64,000 nt of DNA, taken from assembly GCF_004210375.1 (NCBI RefSeq), contig NC_134830.1, positions 50,349,094-50,413,093 of the forward strand, given 5' to 3'. The notes below the pieces were generated by a model, which worked only from the letters and a program-made list of their open reading frames with translations, made no database searches and was not told where the DNA came from. Shown here in pieces: positions 50,101-61,440 of the stretch. The position numbers and the translations under genes are program-made. The DNA comes from Tachypleus tridentatus (taxonomy: Eukaryota; Arthropoda; Merostomata; Xiphosura; Limulidae). Positions within the stretch are counted from its first letter, which is position 1. Every line of letters begins with the position of its first letter.

Positions 50101-50600
50101 CAGTGACGTTATTTTCCACCAGCCAATCACAGCTTAAATGCTGATTGATCAAACCTTGCTATGTAACAGTTTTGAAACACTTGAGGACTTTGGAATAGTT
50201 CACTATTATTTTTCAGAGAAGATAGTGATAGTGGGAGAAGTCAGGCATTCTTTCAGTCTCTGAGCTTTAGTAGAAAGAAAGTAGTCCCCACTTTCCTTTA
50301 GATTTTCATATATTCATAAATCTTCCCTCAATCTTTCTCTAGATTAGTGTCAGAAATATAACTTATTCCCGAAGTCATATTTGCCAAGCAATAAATTCAA
50401 CGTAGTTTTTGTTTTATCTCTTTTCTTTCTAGAAGAAGTTAGTTAACTGAAAGAATCTGAAACCGTCATCTAGTCGTTTAAGTCTGGAATTTGGCTCGAG
50501 CAAAACAAAACAGTTCATTTACAGACCACATGAAAGACTAGAAATGTACAGTTTTAACCCAGTCAATAATATGGGGAAGAAACAGAATGACAGCTACTGT
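50101..50600. other. Single-copy DNA, no gene seen
   Basis: Nothing recognised on either strand apart from AT-rich unique sequence. Confidence 0.45.
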
Positions 50601-50604
50601 TGGT

Positions 50605-50730
50605 TGGTTCGTGTCAGCATAGAGTTACACAATGGACTATCTGTGTCCTGCTAACTACGGATATTGAAAGTCAGCTTTTAGCGTCATAAGTCTGCGGACG
50701 TACCGCTGAGTCACTGGTGAGAAATGAGCT
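50605..50730 (-). repeat. Second-family tRNA-derived SINE
   Basis: On the plus strand it reads AGTTACACAATGGACTATCT, then GTCCTGCTAACTACGGATAT and AGCGTCATAAGTCTGCGGAC, and ends GTACCGCTGAGTCACTGG. The reverse complement has the A-box-like CCAGTGACTCAGCGGTACG. It matches the copies at 58705 and 60915 but is more diverged. Confidence 0.75.
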
Positions 50731-50734
50731 ACAG

Positions 50735-50945
50735 ATTTTCAACCCAAGAAAAAATGACTTACACTGTTACGTCTGTTGACGAACTACATAGCTTCAACCC
50801 AAGATGACATGACTTACACTTTCATGTCTGTTGATGAGCTACATACCATCAAGTCAAGATAAAATGACTTAAGCACCAATTAGAAAAAAAAAGAAGGTGA
50901 GATGATTTAGATTGTAACAGTAATTTCCCCTGTCTGGTGGCGTAT
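50735..50945. repeat. Degenerate ~55-bp minisatellite, copy 1 of a duplicated locus
   Basis: Three diverged units around TTCAACCCAAGATGACATGA and CTTACACTTTCATGTCTGTT. It is followed by GATGATTTAGATTGTAACAG, which is also found after the related array at 51785. See the finding on the paired locus. Confidence 0.75.
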
Positions 50946-51099
50946 CATTCTTCAATGTTTAACAATAAGTAAATTACTCTGAAACTTAAATTACTTCAAA
51001 TATTTTCCGTACTTATTTTGTAGATGACTCGATCTCTAGATTTTCTTTTATGGTGTTTGTTTTGGCTATAATATTTTTAAAATTGTGGGATAGGCAAGT

Positions 51100-51230
51100 T
51101 CAGTGTTCCCCGCTGCAAGAGCGGCAAATCTTCGGATTTACAAGAATAAAATAATGGGTTAGATTCCTCTCGGTGGACACAGCAGATAGATAGTCTGACA
51201 TGGTTTTGCTTTACGAAACACACACAAATA
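51100..51230 (+). repeat. Third-family tRNA-derived SINE
   Basis: TTCCCCGCTGCAAGAGCGGC, CTTCGGATTTACAAGAATAA, GGGTTAGATTCCTCTCGGTG (B-box region), CAGCAGATAGATAGTCTGAC and a tail with ACACACACAAATA. A shorter relative is at 61441. The head is diverged from the expected A box. Confidence 0.75.
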
Positions 51231-51784
51231 GGTAAAGCACAAGTCCAGATAGTGCTAGTTCTGACATCTAGTAGTTAATATTTGAAACTTTAAGCCAAAA
51301 GAAAAAAACAATATTTTAAAAACTTTTACTTTCATTGTTGTTTTTAAGAGAATAATTCGACGATTTCTATTTATGGAAAGTCTGGCTTTCTTTCCAAAAG
51401 AGTGATGATGTCATTTGTAATTAACAGTTCTTGAAACACGGACGATAACGAAGATGGTATGAGAGATCCTTGCACATATTACTTTGCCTTGGAAAAAAAA
51501 ATCAAAATAAGCTAAGACTTTTTGAATTTCTTTTACCTGCTGTTATTTTCAGATCATGTTGACAAGTCTAATGAGCAGATTAGGTTGTTTTTGTTTTTTT
51601 TTTCAATTCGGTACATAATAACGCAAAAGCATATTAATTAAGTGTTGAGTGCAAGGGATGAGTGTAGATGTTAAACTGCCATCTATTGGCTATGGTCGAG
51701 AATTTGTTGCAAGAAATATATATACTCTATCAGGCTGATTGAAATTATTGTACGAATGAGACAATAGACGAACGATGGAATTAA
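51231..51784. other. Single-copy DNA, no gene seen
   Basis: No coding or repeat feature supported. Confidence 0.45.
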
Positions 51785-52010
51785 GATCTGCCACGTCTGT
51801 TTATGAAATACACAACTTCAACCCAACATAAAATAACTTACATTGTCACGTCTGTTTATGAAATACACAACTTCAACCCAACATAAAATAACTTACATTG
51901 TCACGTCTGGTGACGGACTAAACAGTTTCAACCCAAGATAAAATGACTTACTTTCCAATAAATAAAATATAAAAAAATGAAATAGAGGGCGATGATTTAC
52001 ATTATAACAG
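51785..52010. repeat. 55-bp minisatellite, copy 2 of a duplicated locus
   Basis: Two nearly identical 55-bp units (ACGTCTGTTTATGAAATACA, CAACTTCAACCCAACATAAA, ATAACTTACATTGTC) and a third diverged unit. The flank GATGATTTACATTATAACAG matches the flank of the array at 50735. Confidence 0.85.
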
Positions 52011-52246
52011 CCGAATTAGTTGTCGTAGCCCAAAACATTGTCAAGTTCAATTATCTCTTTATTGCTTTGTACAAAATAGTATTAAAATAATAAGTTAGAC
52101 ATTTTTGGGAGGGAGTGGGGGATATATAAATTTGTTCTTTGCATTTGTTAAAACCCGATAAAGCTACGTGGACTTACTTTAAAAAATAATATCTTTAAGT
52201 TCTTTTTATACGTTTCTTCCTGCTGCTTTCGACATTCTGTAAAATG

Positions 52247-52510
52247 TTTGTTTGTTTTTGAATTTCGCGCTAAGCTACACGAGGGCTATCTGCGCTAGCC
52301 GTCCCTAATTTAGCAGTGAGAAAGGCAGCTAGTCATCACCACCCACCACCAACTCGTGGGCTGCTCTTTTACCAACGAATAGTGAGATTGACCTGACATT
52401 ATAACGCCCCACGGCTGAAAGGGCGAGCATATTCGGTGCGACGGGGATTCGAACCCGTAACCCTCAGATTACGAGTCGAGTGTCTTAACCACCTGGCCAT
52501 GTCAGGCCCG
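52247..52510 (-). repeat. tRNA-derived SINE (main family), near full length
   Basis: In minus orientation: tail GTTTGTTTTTGAATTTCGCG, body GCGCTAGCCGTCCCTAATTT, head with GGGGATTCGAACCCG (B box, sense GGGTTCGAATCCCC) and GGCCATGTCAGGCC. Target duplications TTCTGTAAAATG (52235-52246) and TTCTGTGGAATG (52511-52522) differ at two bases. A short internal deletion removed part of the CTTCCCTCTAGTC segment. Confidence 0.93.
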
Positions 52511-52522
52511 TTCTGTGGAATG

Positions 52523-53221
52523 AGTTCCATAAGTGTGACTTTTAGCCCATTTAGCATCAGGTTGAAAATACCAAACACCTCACATCCTAATGAACTACTG
52601 ATTACACAGTTAGTTAACTGCACTCTAACTTAAAAGCAATTTCTAATTTTATATTTTAACATAGCAACAAACAAAATGATGTTAACTTTCACATTAATAA
52701 AACTTGACTCAATAAAGATTAAATTAGCAAAAAATAAAAATTAAACTTCAAGCAAAAATCTGAAATAAATTAATATATTTATTGTTTACGATTTTAGGAT
52801 ATTTTTATTAATCTCATGGCTATTTTTCAAGAAATGTACACTTTTTTTTTAATTAGTGTACTAAAGCAGGTAAACAATAACTCATTTCAAATAACATAAC
52901 TGTTTATTTATCTTTAAGAGGAAACTATATTGTAATGAATGTCTCATCTGTGAACACTTTTTTCTCAAACGACGTAGTTTTTTAATAGCTTTTAAAAGTT
53001 AAAGTTTCTTTATTCACCTTTTATTTAGAATATAATTCAATACGATCTGTGTCAAGTTTCTTCATTCATTTATCTGCGCTTTAGAATATTAGAAAATATC
53101 ACTACAGTATCATTGTTCTCTTTGTATTTGTGAACCTATTGTAACAATGATCTTTCAGTTCCAGTGAAGTCATCCTTACATTAGCGGCTATGGTAAAAGA
53201 ATGATATTAACTAAATAATAT
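52523..53221. other. Single-copy AT-rich DNA, no gene seen
   Basis: No supported feature. Long A/T runs only. Confidence 0.45.
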
Positions 53222-53595
53222 GTATATGGCTGTATGTATCTGGTAATATATGATCGTACATTACTGGTAATATATGGCTGTATGTATTTGGTAGTATATG
53301 ATCGTACATTACTGGTAATATATGGTTGTATGTACTTGTCAGTATATGATCGTACATTACTGGTAATATATGGTTGTATGTATCTGATAGTATATAGTTG
53401 TGTGTTAGTGATAGTATATGGATGTATGTTACTTGTAGTATATGGTTGTATGTTAGTGGTAGTATATGAGTGTATGTTAATGGTGGTGCATGTTTCTATG
53501 GCATTTGTTGTATATAGGTGTATGTGTTTGGTAGTATATCGATGTATGGTATTGGTAGTATGTGGTTGTACGGTACTGGTAGTATATGGTTTATG
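53222..53595 (+). repeat. 24-bp minisatellite, ~15 copies, with 120-codon open frame
   Basis: Units alternate between TATGGCTGTATGTATCTGGT and TATGATCGTACATTACTGGT on the left (a 48-bp dimer), then drift into forms with TGTATGTTAGTGGTAGTATA. Because 24 is a multiple of three, the plus strand is open from an ATG at 53234 for 120 codons as an 8-residue repeat (MYLVIYDR, TLLVIYGC and similar), very hydrophobic and Tyr/Val/Cys rich. No neighbouring exons or promoter are seen; I judge it non-coding. Confidence 0.9.
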
Positions 53596-54527
53596 AGAAT
53601 GTTTATTTGACTAGCTATACTAAACACTAAACATAATTTTCAAATTTTATGATCGACTTTTATTTGCTTTTGGATATGTTTACTAGGAAAATAAATTAGT
53701 TCTTTTCAAACCGTCATTCATGTTGGCGTTTTATTTGTCGAAAATGGTTCTATATTGTGCTTTTTGTTCTTATTTACTGTAAACTTGACTATTTCTGATA
53801 AGTTGGTTATCGCGGTCTGGTTCAGCGTGTTCAACTGGCGACGTAAAAGTGGGATGTTTAGTAAAAAGATTTATCGAAATCTTATTACCCTGGGCGCGAA
53901 CGACAGAATATCACCGTAATGGAAATTCTCAAAAGATTCTTTGTTAAGTGCTTAAAAGCATTGACAAACACATTTTATAAACGAGTTATTGATCGCTAAG
54001 TTAGCAAAGACAAATTTTGTCGACTCCTGCCTTCTAATTACACGCCCTTTCGTGATTTGCTAATAAAAGTCCGGCATTATAAACATGTTCAAAGATTTTT
54101 TTTCAAGAGATACGTCACTGGCCGTGCTCATATTGTGAAAAATTTATCGATAGAAACTTTCTCGGTGGTTGCGTGTCTTCGATCATAAACAATTTTATTT
54201 TTTTGAAAATGATGTTTCGCTTGAAAGCTGTGAGTCTCTGTTGTTTGCGTGTTAACCAATCACGCCAAAGGTAAAGAGTTGCGCTGCAGGAAACAAAGTT
54301 AGAACTTGCTTTGTAAAGCATTTTAAGTGGTGGAAAACTCCATTAAATAGTTATTACTCAGAAAGCCAAGGCAATAATATAGTAATAGTTATAGCGAAAC
54401 GAAACGCTACAAGACAGCAGCATATTAAAACAGGTAGGGTATATCTAAAAGCAGCTTTTATTAACTGGTACTAGACAAAGAGAAAGTGTTTTATATTTGC
54501 TATTCATTTCAATAATATAAGTAATTT
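53596..54527. other. Single-copy DNA, no gene seen
   Basis: A 68-codon minus frame at 54115-54321 has no recognisable domain. A weak tRNA-like stretch near 53812-53875 (GGTCTGGTTCAGCGTG) may be a SINE relic. Confidence 0.45.
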
Positions 54528-54529
54528 TA

Positions 54530-55785
54530 TCAGGTCATCCCTTAAGTAATGTCCGAATTTACATTCAGAAAAGGAGAAAGGATTTGAAACACTTTTAATG
54601 CTATTTAATTCATAATGTATGTTCCATTATTATTAATTACTTCCTACCAATGATTCACAAGCTTTTGAATGCCACTTCTGTAAAATTCTTGGTGTCTGGA
54701 GGAAAAGAATGTAGAGAGGGTAGTTTTGACATCACGTGTTCCAAGCTCTTTTCCATCAAGATAGTTCTGCAAACTTTGGAAAAGATAATTATCAGATGGG
54801 CAAGGTCTGGAGAATAAGGAGGATGTCGAAGTTTCTCCCAATCTAGCTCTTCAATCTTTGCAGATGTGATTCTTGCTTTATGGGACCGTGCATTATTCTG
54901 GTGTAACACAACACCTTTATGATTGATGAAAGCAGGCCTCTTTTCTATCAGTGCAACATTCAAGGGCTCTAACTGTTGACAATAGAAGTCTGATGTAATC
55001 GTTACATTGAGTGGCAGCAACTCAAAGTGGATCACACCAACAATATCCCACCAAACGCTTAACAAGACTTTCCTAGAGTGGAGAGCCATTTTGGGCTGTG
55101 CTTTAGCCAGTTTCTTGCACTGAACCATTGTCTGCGGAGCTTAACATTTTAATAATATATACATTTTTTTATTTCCAGTTAGTTACTATCTTGTCCAAAA
55201 AAGGTGAGTTAAGTTCACGAGATGCAGAAAAGTGCACATTTCCACTCTTGTTCTAAGGTTGGCTTCTGTCAAATCATAGGGGACCCATTTTCAAAGTTGC
55301 AGATGACGGTGAACTGTTGAATTAAGCTTCTGTGCTAGTTCTTCAACTGCTACAGCACAATCTTCATCAAGTGCAGCCAGCAGCAAGTCATCATTAAACT
55401 CAACACGACGACTTAAACGTGGCGCATCATTTAAGCTGTAGTCACCTGATCCGAACTTCTGAAACCACCTTCGACATTTTTTTCATTAACAAACTCCGCA
55501 CGATAAACACCTTGAATGTTTCGTGTAGTTTCTGCTGCAGTTTTGCCTTTTTTAAACTCATAAAGCATTATATGCCTAATGTGCTCCTCAGATACATCAA
55601 TTTTCATAAGGGTTTATTTGATTAGTGATCTGAAAAAGTTGTGTTGGGTTAGTTTCTTTTATTTATCTGAACATTTTTTATACATGTCCTACTACATATT
55701 ATAGTCATTAAAGCCTTTTATAAAGACAGAAATTATGACGTACTTTCTGTATTAAATTTTCGAACATTACTCATGGGAGATCTGA
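54530..55785 (-). mobile_element. mariner-family transposon, 1256 bp, inactive
   Basis: The left end is TCAGGTCATCCCTTAAGTAA; the right end is the reverse complement of TCAGATCTCCCATGAGTAAT. They form imperfect terminal inverted repeats that continue as TGTCCGAA/TGTTCGAA. TA target duplications remain on both sides (54528-54529 and 55786-55787). Length is typical for mariner (about 1.3 kb). The transposase lies on the minus strand. Confidence 0.93.
54644..55607 (-). pseudogene. mariner transposase, frameshifted with lost catalytic residues
   Basis: Starts at ATG 55607 with MKIDVSEEHIRHIMLYEFKK, the mariner N-terminal helix-turn-helix, and GKTAAETTRNI. The first frame stops after 58 codons. 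The next pieces are VEFNDDLLLAALDEDCAVAV and the catalytic part from 55128: KVLLSVWWDIVGVIHFELLP, VVLHQNNARSHKA and LRHPPYSPDLA. A frameshift there moves the end to SDNYLFQSLQNYLDGKEL and EFYRSGIQKLVNHW. In active relatives the second motif is HQDNA; here Asp is replaced by Asn. The segment normally reading VTGDE is VTNWK, so the first Asp is also gone. The third Asp (SDNYLF) persists in the shifted frame. Confidence 0.9.
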
Positions 55786-55787
55786 TA

Positions 55788-57360
55788 TAATCTGACAGCT
55801 TGTCTGATTCTAATAGTCTTTATTTTTGTTAAGATATATATTTTGTAAATATTACAATGTGTTATATATTTAATTCTACCCCATTAATGAATCATGAGTA
55901 TAAAATATTACACTACTTAATATTCATACATTTCACGGGTAAACCAACTGAGAACTTGTTGACTGAAACAGGCCTGCCACACTGCGAGCATCGCAACTGG
56001 ACTTTTAGCGTTACGAGTCCTTACACTTGCCACCGAGCCTATTAATAACATCCACAATTATAGTTACAACTACCACAGTGTTTCCTGTCGATTTTATTTG
56101 ATCAAACTGCCTTATACTAGGACAATAGAAATGGAAGTTATCGTCTTAAAAAATAGTCTGTTTTGTAACTCCTAACAGCATGTGAAAATAAACCTAACTA
56201 AATACTGTATACAAACAAGATTAACTATATAGACTTGACGCTTCGAACACAATTAACTTATTCAAACAGTAGGTAATTGAGAAGTACTTAACAGAGGATA
56301 ATATACCTTTAATACTTTCTTACAAGAATTCAAAATTGGAACTTAGAGGTTAAGTAGGTTATAATAGAAAGACTCATAATGTCGTTACAGTCCATGTCGC
56401 CGTCAATTTTCACAAAAGTCTTACAGCATAACCTATATCACAAAAAATCTCAGTTGTAAGGTTGTCACGTCCAAAGCACACCAGTTTTCCTTGCATGATT
56501 TCCATAATCTATTTAGCGTACAAGAATCGTAGATTCTTAGCGCTGTTCAATTTTCCAGTCACACAGAAAACCGTAGGAACCGCTTTGCGGCTTTACAGAT
56601 TTCTCTTCGTATGGACATCCTTTTCAATCTCCAACAATTTGAGGTATAAGATAAATAAACAGGAGGTAAACTGTTTCCAAGCATTGGTTATTCTTGATTA
56701 CATTGCATAACATTTTTTGGTCACGTCGATGACTTCTGTCAATGATTTTTGTCTTCATGGATTCTTACCTTTATAGGCGACAGACTTTGATCACCATCGT
56801 TTAGTTAAGACTTGTTCTAAGTTTCTTTACGGGTAGTCCTTTGATCCCAAGTTAATCCATATTTTTTGTTTTACAATGCCGTTAAGTCTTAAAGATTCTT
56901 AATCAATGTAACTTTATGAATATTTCAAGTGGAAAATAGCTGTTACATATTATTCCCACAAACATTCAATTTTTATTTGACAATACACTATCTAAGAGCT
57001 GCAAATCAAGAGGTTCGCACCAGATCACCTCTCCGGTAGCTTAAACTGGAGTTTAATGTACACATTTCAAAAACTAAAAGTTTGTATATAAAAAAACAAG
57101 AAACTATACAGTTTACACTCAAAACTAAACGTCTATCAGATCCAAACTCTCAAAGTGTCAGAGAGTATTACAGCTGTTTGTGATCCTGGTGTACACCGGT
57201 AGGATCCTCTAAGACTTCCCAGCACGCACTCTATCACTCTACCCCAGGAACTGGCGTCAGACATCATCCGATTTCTCCGATTCAGAAGCAGGAGTGAGAG
57301 CGTTAAAACGTGAAATATTTTTATCCTACGTCCCGAGGTTATCAAACCACATCAGTGTTG
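55788..57360. other. Single-copy DNA, no gene seen
   Basis: About 1.6 kb with no supported gene. A slightly GC-richer stretch at 57120-57345 has a 69-codon minus frame (CVLGSLRGSYRCTPGS) that I cannot assign; it lacks convincing splice sites. A tRNA-like trace near 55965-56040 is too weak to call. Confidence 0.45.
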
Positions 57361-57361
57361 T

Positions 57362-58580
57362 ATTAACACATATAATTAAGTATAGTTTACAAATAAACAA
57401 TGAATTTACAACGTATACATTTTACAACTATACTCTATGTTTAGAACGTACCCATTTTACAAATATACTGTGTTTACAATGTACATCAGTTATACTGTGT
57501 TTATAATGTACATCAGTTATACTATGTATTTAGAACGAACATTTTGCAGTTATACTATGTGTTTAGAAGGTACACACATTACAATTATAATGTGTTTAGA
57601 ATGTACATATTTTAAATTATAATGTGTTTAGAATGTACACATATATTACAATTATAATGTGTATTCACAATGTACACGTTTTACAACTACAATGTGTATT
57701 TACAATGTACACGTTTTACAACTATAATGTGCGTTTAGAATGAACATATTTTAAAACGATAATGTGTATAGAATGAACATTTTACAATTACAATGTGTGT
57801 TTAGAATGTATTCATATTACAACTATAATGCATGTTTAGAATATACACATTTTACAATTATAACGTGTTTAGAATGTACACATATTATAGTTATAATGTA
57901 TGTTTAGAATGTACACATATTATAGTTATAATGTATGTTTAGAATATACACATTTTACAACTATACTGTGTGTTTAGAATGAACACATTTTACAATTATA
58001 ACGTGTTTAGAATGTACACATATTATAGTTATAATGTATGTTTACAATGTTCACATTTTACAATTATAATGTGTTTAGAATGTACACATTCTATAACTGT
58101 AATATGTGTTTGGAATGTACACATATTACAATTGTAATGTGTGTTTAGAATGTACACATTTTACATCCATACTGTGTGTTTAGAATATACACGTTTTATA
58201 ACTATAATGTGTATTTACAGTGTACACATTTTACAACTATAATGTGTGTTTAAGAATGTACACGTATTACAACTATAATGCGTTTAGAATATACACCTTT
58301 TACAACTATGCTGTGTGTTTAGAATGAACATATTTTACTGTTATAATGTTTGTTTAGAATGTACACATATTACATTTATAATGTGTGTTAAGAATGTACA
58401 CATTTTACAACTATAATATGTGTTTAGAATGTACACATTTTACATCTATAATGTGTGTTTAGAATGTACACATTTTGCAACTATAATGTGTGTTTAGAAT
58501 GTACACATTTTACAAGTTTACTGTTTGTTTAGAATGTACATATTTTACAAGTATACTGTGTGTTTAGATCTACACATTTC
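57362..58580. repeat. Minisatellite, ~36-bp unit, ~33 copies, diverged
   Basis: Units contain TACAACTATAATGTGTGTTT then AGAATGTACACATTTT, with alternatives ATATTAC, AACGTGTT and ACTGTGTG. Copies are 32-37 bp long and moderately diverged, so open frames do not persist. It differs in sequence from the 36-bp array at 48 kb. Confidence 0.93.
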
Positions 58581-58704
58581 TTAAAAGGCTTATTGTTTAG
58601 ATAATATACCGTGAAAATATTTTTTTATTTATTTATGCTCAAAATGGATGTTGTAACTACTTATAAGACTACTGTTGCTAAGCCTAAAGCGGAAGGTACC
58701 CACT

Positions 58705-58845
58705 TGTCGTTTTCTCCTTGTTGTTGTTTTGAATTAAGCACAAAGCTATACAATGGACTATCTGTGCTCTGCCCACTACGGGTATCGAAACCCGGTTTTT
58801 AGCGTTGTAAGTCGAAAGACATGCCGCTGGGGGGCGCTTTCTCCT
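58705..58845 (-). repeat. Second-family tRNA-derived SINE
   Basis: Plus-strand reading: TTGTTGTTGTTTTGAATTAA (tail), GCACAAAGCTATACAATGGA, CTACGGGTATCGAAACCCGG (the reverse complement holds the B box GGTTTCGATACC) and AGCGTTGTAAGTCGAAAGAC. Head end CATGCCGCTGGGGGGC. Confidence 0.88.
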
Positions 58846-59328
58846 TGTATTTTAACTTAAATTAAATTGTGTGTATCTTCGATAGTATATGTGTATTCAC
58901 TTTCTTACTGATGTACATAGTGTCAAGTAATTAGCGTTTCTCACATTTTCTTTATTTGACTTACAAAAATGGAAGTTTGGTGTTGAAATATTTATCATGA
59001 TGATGGCTTCATACGCCTGACAGATTTTGGCAAAGCTCTGGCGCCATAAGACTTAATATCACACTACTGCGCGAATCTATATAAAAATTATAAATATTAT
59101 ACAAGACATTCCAGCTTTGTATATGTGTGTTGTGGCTATTAAAATTGTCTCAGTATATCGTCCTCAATTCTGTATTATATTCTACTTACCAATTTTAATT
59201 CTAATTTATAACTCACTTCAATCTTTCAGTTTCAAAAGTAATGAACTGCACACAACGTTAAAATGAATACACACATTTAAAAAGGTTTTAATTACGGACA
59301 ACAATGTATGCTTTACAGAAAGTTCAGT
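58846..59328. other. Single-copy DNA, no gene seen
   Basis: No supported coding or repeat feature. Confidence 0.4.
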
Positions 59329-59455
59329 CTACATAGTTTATGGCGGTATGTCTGCGCACTTACAACGCTAGAAACTAGGTTGCCGTACCCGTGGTGAACA
59401 AAGCAAAGCTCGCCCATTGTATAGCTTTATACTAATTCAAAATAAACAAGCATAA
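59329..59455 (+). repeat. Second-family tRNA-derived SINE, diverged
   Basis: Plus orientation: TTATGGCGGTATGTCTGCGC, ACTTACAACGCTAGAAACTA, GGTTGCCGTACCC (damaged B box), GCCCATTGTATAGCTTTATA, tail ATTCAAAATAAACAAG. Same family as the 58705 and 60915 copies. Confidence 0.8.
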
Positions 59456-60288
59456 TTTTATATTAATATTTATCCAAAGGTATTTCTATGACCTTAATGA
59501 AATTTTAGAGAATATGTATATATTTTTTGAGATTTGAACATACAATATTATATCCATTTGCAAAACTCTCACATTGTTCAATAATAAGGCTTCAGAGGTA
59601 AAGATAATATAATAGATCATCAGAGATAAAGATAAATTAAATCGAAATAACTGCAGGTACACCAGGAAATTTTTTAACCCTCTGCTTTCCGTAATGTAAT
59701 ATAAAAACACATTAATATGACTTCACACAATAAAAATGAATATCTTACTATAGTGATTTCAATAAAACACCAGGCAAAACGGCCGGTAAGATTTAATAAT
59801 AATGAATTTAATCATATATCAATCTAAACAACCCATTCCTCCAGTGTGTTAAAGTTATGTTTATGGGTTTCCAAGTCTAAAATCCGAGATTCTTTTTCAC
59901 CACGGGGAATAAAAAAACTAAATCAACGTTCAGTACTAACGGTAGACACAAAATTAGCCAATTAATTACGTTTAAACATAAACAAACGTCTTTAAAATCT
60001 AACAGTCGAATATTCAACACTTCAACAAGTGTCAAAGTTTCAACAGTTATTTCTCTTTCTCTTTGGTTAAGAATATCCATAAAATAAAATGTGGCTCGTA
60101 CAACGTCAATGGGCGTTCAAGTTTCTCTTTCTTCCTAGAACTGAATTTAATTATCAGTTAGTAAATGTTTTTTTTGTTTTTCTTTTAAATGAAGAAAAAT
60201 TCCAGATTTCTACGTTTTTGTTTACCAATACTTTAATTTTTTGGTAATGGTTATTGTTATATATTGCTGTTTGTTTGTTTTTCTCTAG
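59456..60288. other. Intron or upstream DNA of the receptor gene, no other gene seen
   Basis: Minus-strand frames at 59486 and 59877 are AT-driven. The stretch ends in a strong polypyrimidine tract (TTTGTTTGTTTTTCTCTAG) that serves as the acceptor for the exon at 60289. Confidence 0.5.
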
Positions 60289-60346
60289 CATGAGCGTGTC
60301 TTTCCAGACCAGAAACTCTACTTTTCTGCATGTAGCTGTTGACGAG
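60289..60346 (+). CDS. Ionotropic glutamate receptor/IR-family exon, start of S1 lobe
   Basis: A 58-bp exon between acceptor TTTTTCTCTAG and donor GACGAG|GTGAGA. After one base it reads ATG (60290) and 19 open codons ending TFLHVAVDE in phase 0. The other two frames contain stops. L-x-VAV-(D/E)-(E) followed by W-x-PFV is the classic beginning of the ligand-binding S1 segment in ionotropic receptors, and the next exon starts exactly WFPFVKV. The ATG could be the translation start of a short receptor lacking the amino-terminal domain, with an upstream non-coding exon, or an internal Met of a longer protein. The receptor would be a ligand-gated cation channel in the plasma membrane of sensory or neural cells; its ligand cannot be inferred. 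Confidence 0.8.
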
Positions 60347-60637
60347 GTGAGAAACACCTTTCTACTGAATTATTGGTTTTAACATGATAACTCTGTGGTT
60401 GACGTTAAAAAACCAGAACGCTAATATTGAATCACTTAATTGTCATAATTTTGTTATTAATTCTAATCGAGTTGACTGCTTTTGTACATCTAACCGGACA
60501 ACCATTAACAAACACTAAATACTTTTCTTCACAAGTCACCATTTTGGTTGCCAGATTTCAGATAAGCGGTCTTGTACTGACGTCACAAAATCATGTTACC
60601 TAATTGTTCATTCCGCCATACTGGACGTCAAATGTTT

Positions 60638-61109
60638 GTTTGTTTGTGTTTGAATTTCGCACAAAGCTACTCGAGGGCTATCTGTGCTAGCCGTCCCTAA
60701 TTTAGCAGTGTAAGGCTAGAGGAAGGCAACTAGTCATCACCACTCACCGCCAACTCTTGGGCTACTCTTTTACCAACGAATAGTAGGATTGACCGTCACA
60801 TTATAACGCCCCCACGGCTGAAAGAGCGAGCATGTTTGGCGCGACGGGGATGCGAATCCGCGACCCTCAGGAGTCGCACGCCTTAACACGCTTGGCCATG
60901 CGGGGCCTAAAAGATTGTTGTTGTTTTGAATTAAGCACAAAGCTACACAATGGGGTATCTGTGTTCTGCCCAGCACGGGTATCGAAGCCCGGTTTGTAGC
61001 GTTGTAAGTCCGCAGACATACCGCTGAACCACTGGGAGGCAAAAATGTTTGATGTGACGGGTAACCGAACCCGTGATTCTCGGATTATAAGTCGAGTGCC
61101 TTAACCACC
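60638..61109 (-). repeat. Composite three-head SINE with perfect 14-bp target duplication
   Basis: Minus orientation. From its 5' side it has a tRNA-like unit at about 61109-61045 (GGGTTCGGTTACCCG B-box region), a second-family SINE at about 61040-60913 (B box GGCTTCGATACC), and a main-family SINE at about 60910-60645 with an (AAAC)n tail. The flanks GACGTCAAATGTTT at 60624-60637 and 61110-61123 are identical, so the three parts sit in one insertion. The unit may have retroposed as a trimer, or the inner pieces may have been added later. Confidence 0.88.
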
Positions 61110-61440
61110 GACGTCAAATGTTTACATTATTATTAGTTGGAAATTACAATTTTCTTCTAATATAATGTGCATTTCAAAATATAATCACACTAATCAAAGC
61201 TGGAATTATCATGTCTGGTTAAATGCTGACTATAAATCTAAAAGTCTTTGTTCAGAAAAACTGTAATTCGCAAAATGTTGAGAGATAAATGAAAAGAAAA
61301 AATCTAAAAACACATTCTTTTAAACTAGAAAAAAATTGTTTCTTCTAACAAAGTTTGGAGAAACGTCTTTTCATTAGACTTAGTTACACTTCCACATGAA
61401 ACCGAGAAAATATGTGTGATCAGAAAGGTACTAAAAATTT

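Noticed and set aside
52399..52633. Frames of 65-74 codons on both strands near 52.5 kb
   Set aside because: They cover the head of a SINE and its flank.
57136..57345. 69-codon minus-strand frame in a slightly GC-richer patch
   Set aside because: No recognisable family and no paired acceptor and donor; kept only as a note in the spacer entry.
60770..61042. 90-codon minus-strand frame
   Set aside because: Runs through the composite SINE; tRNA-like and SINE-body sequence, not a gene.
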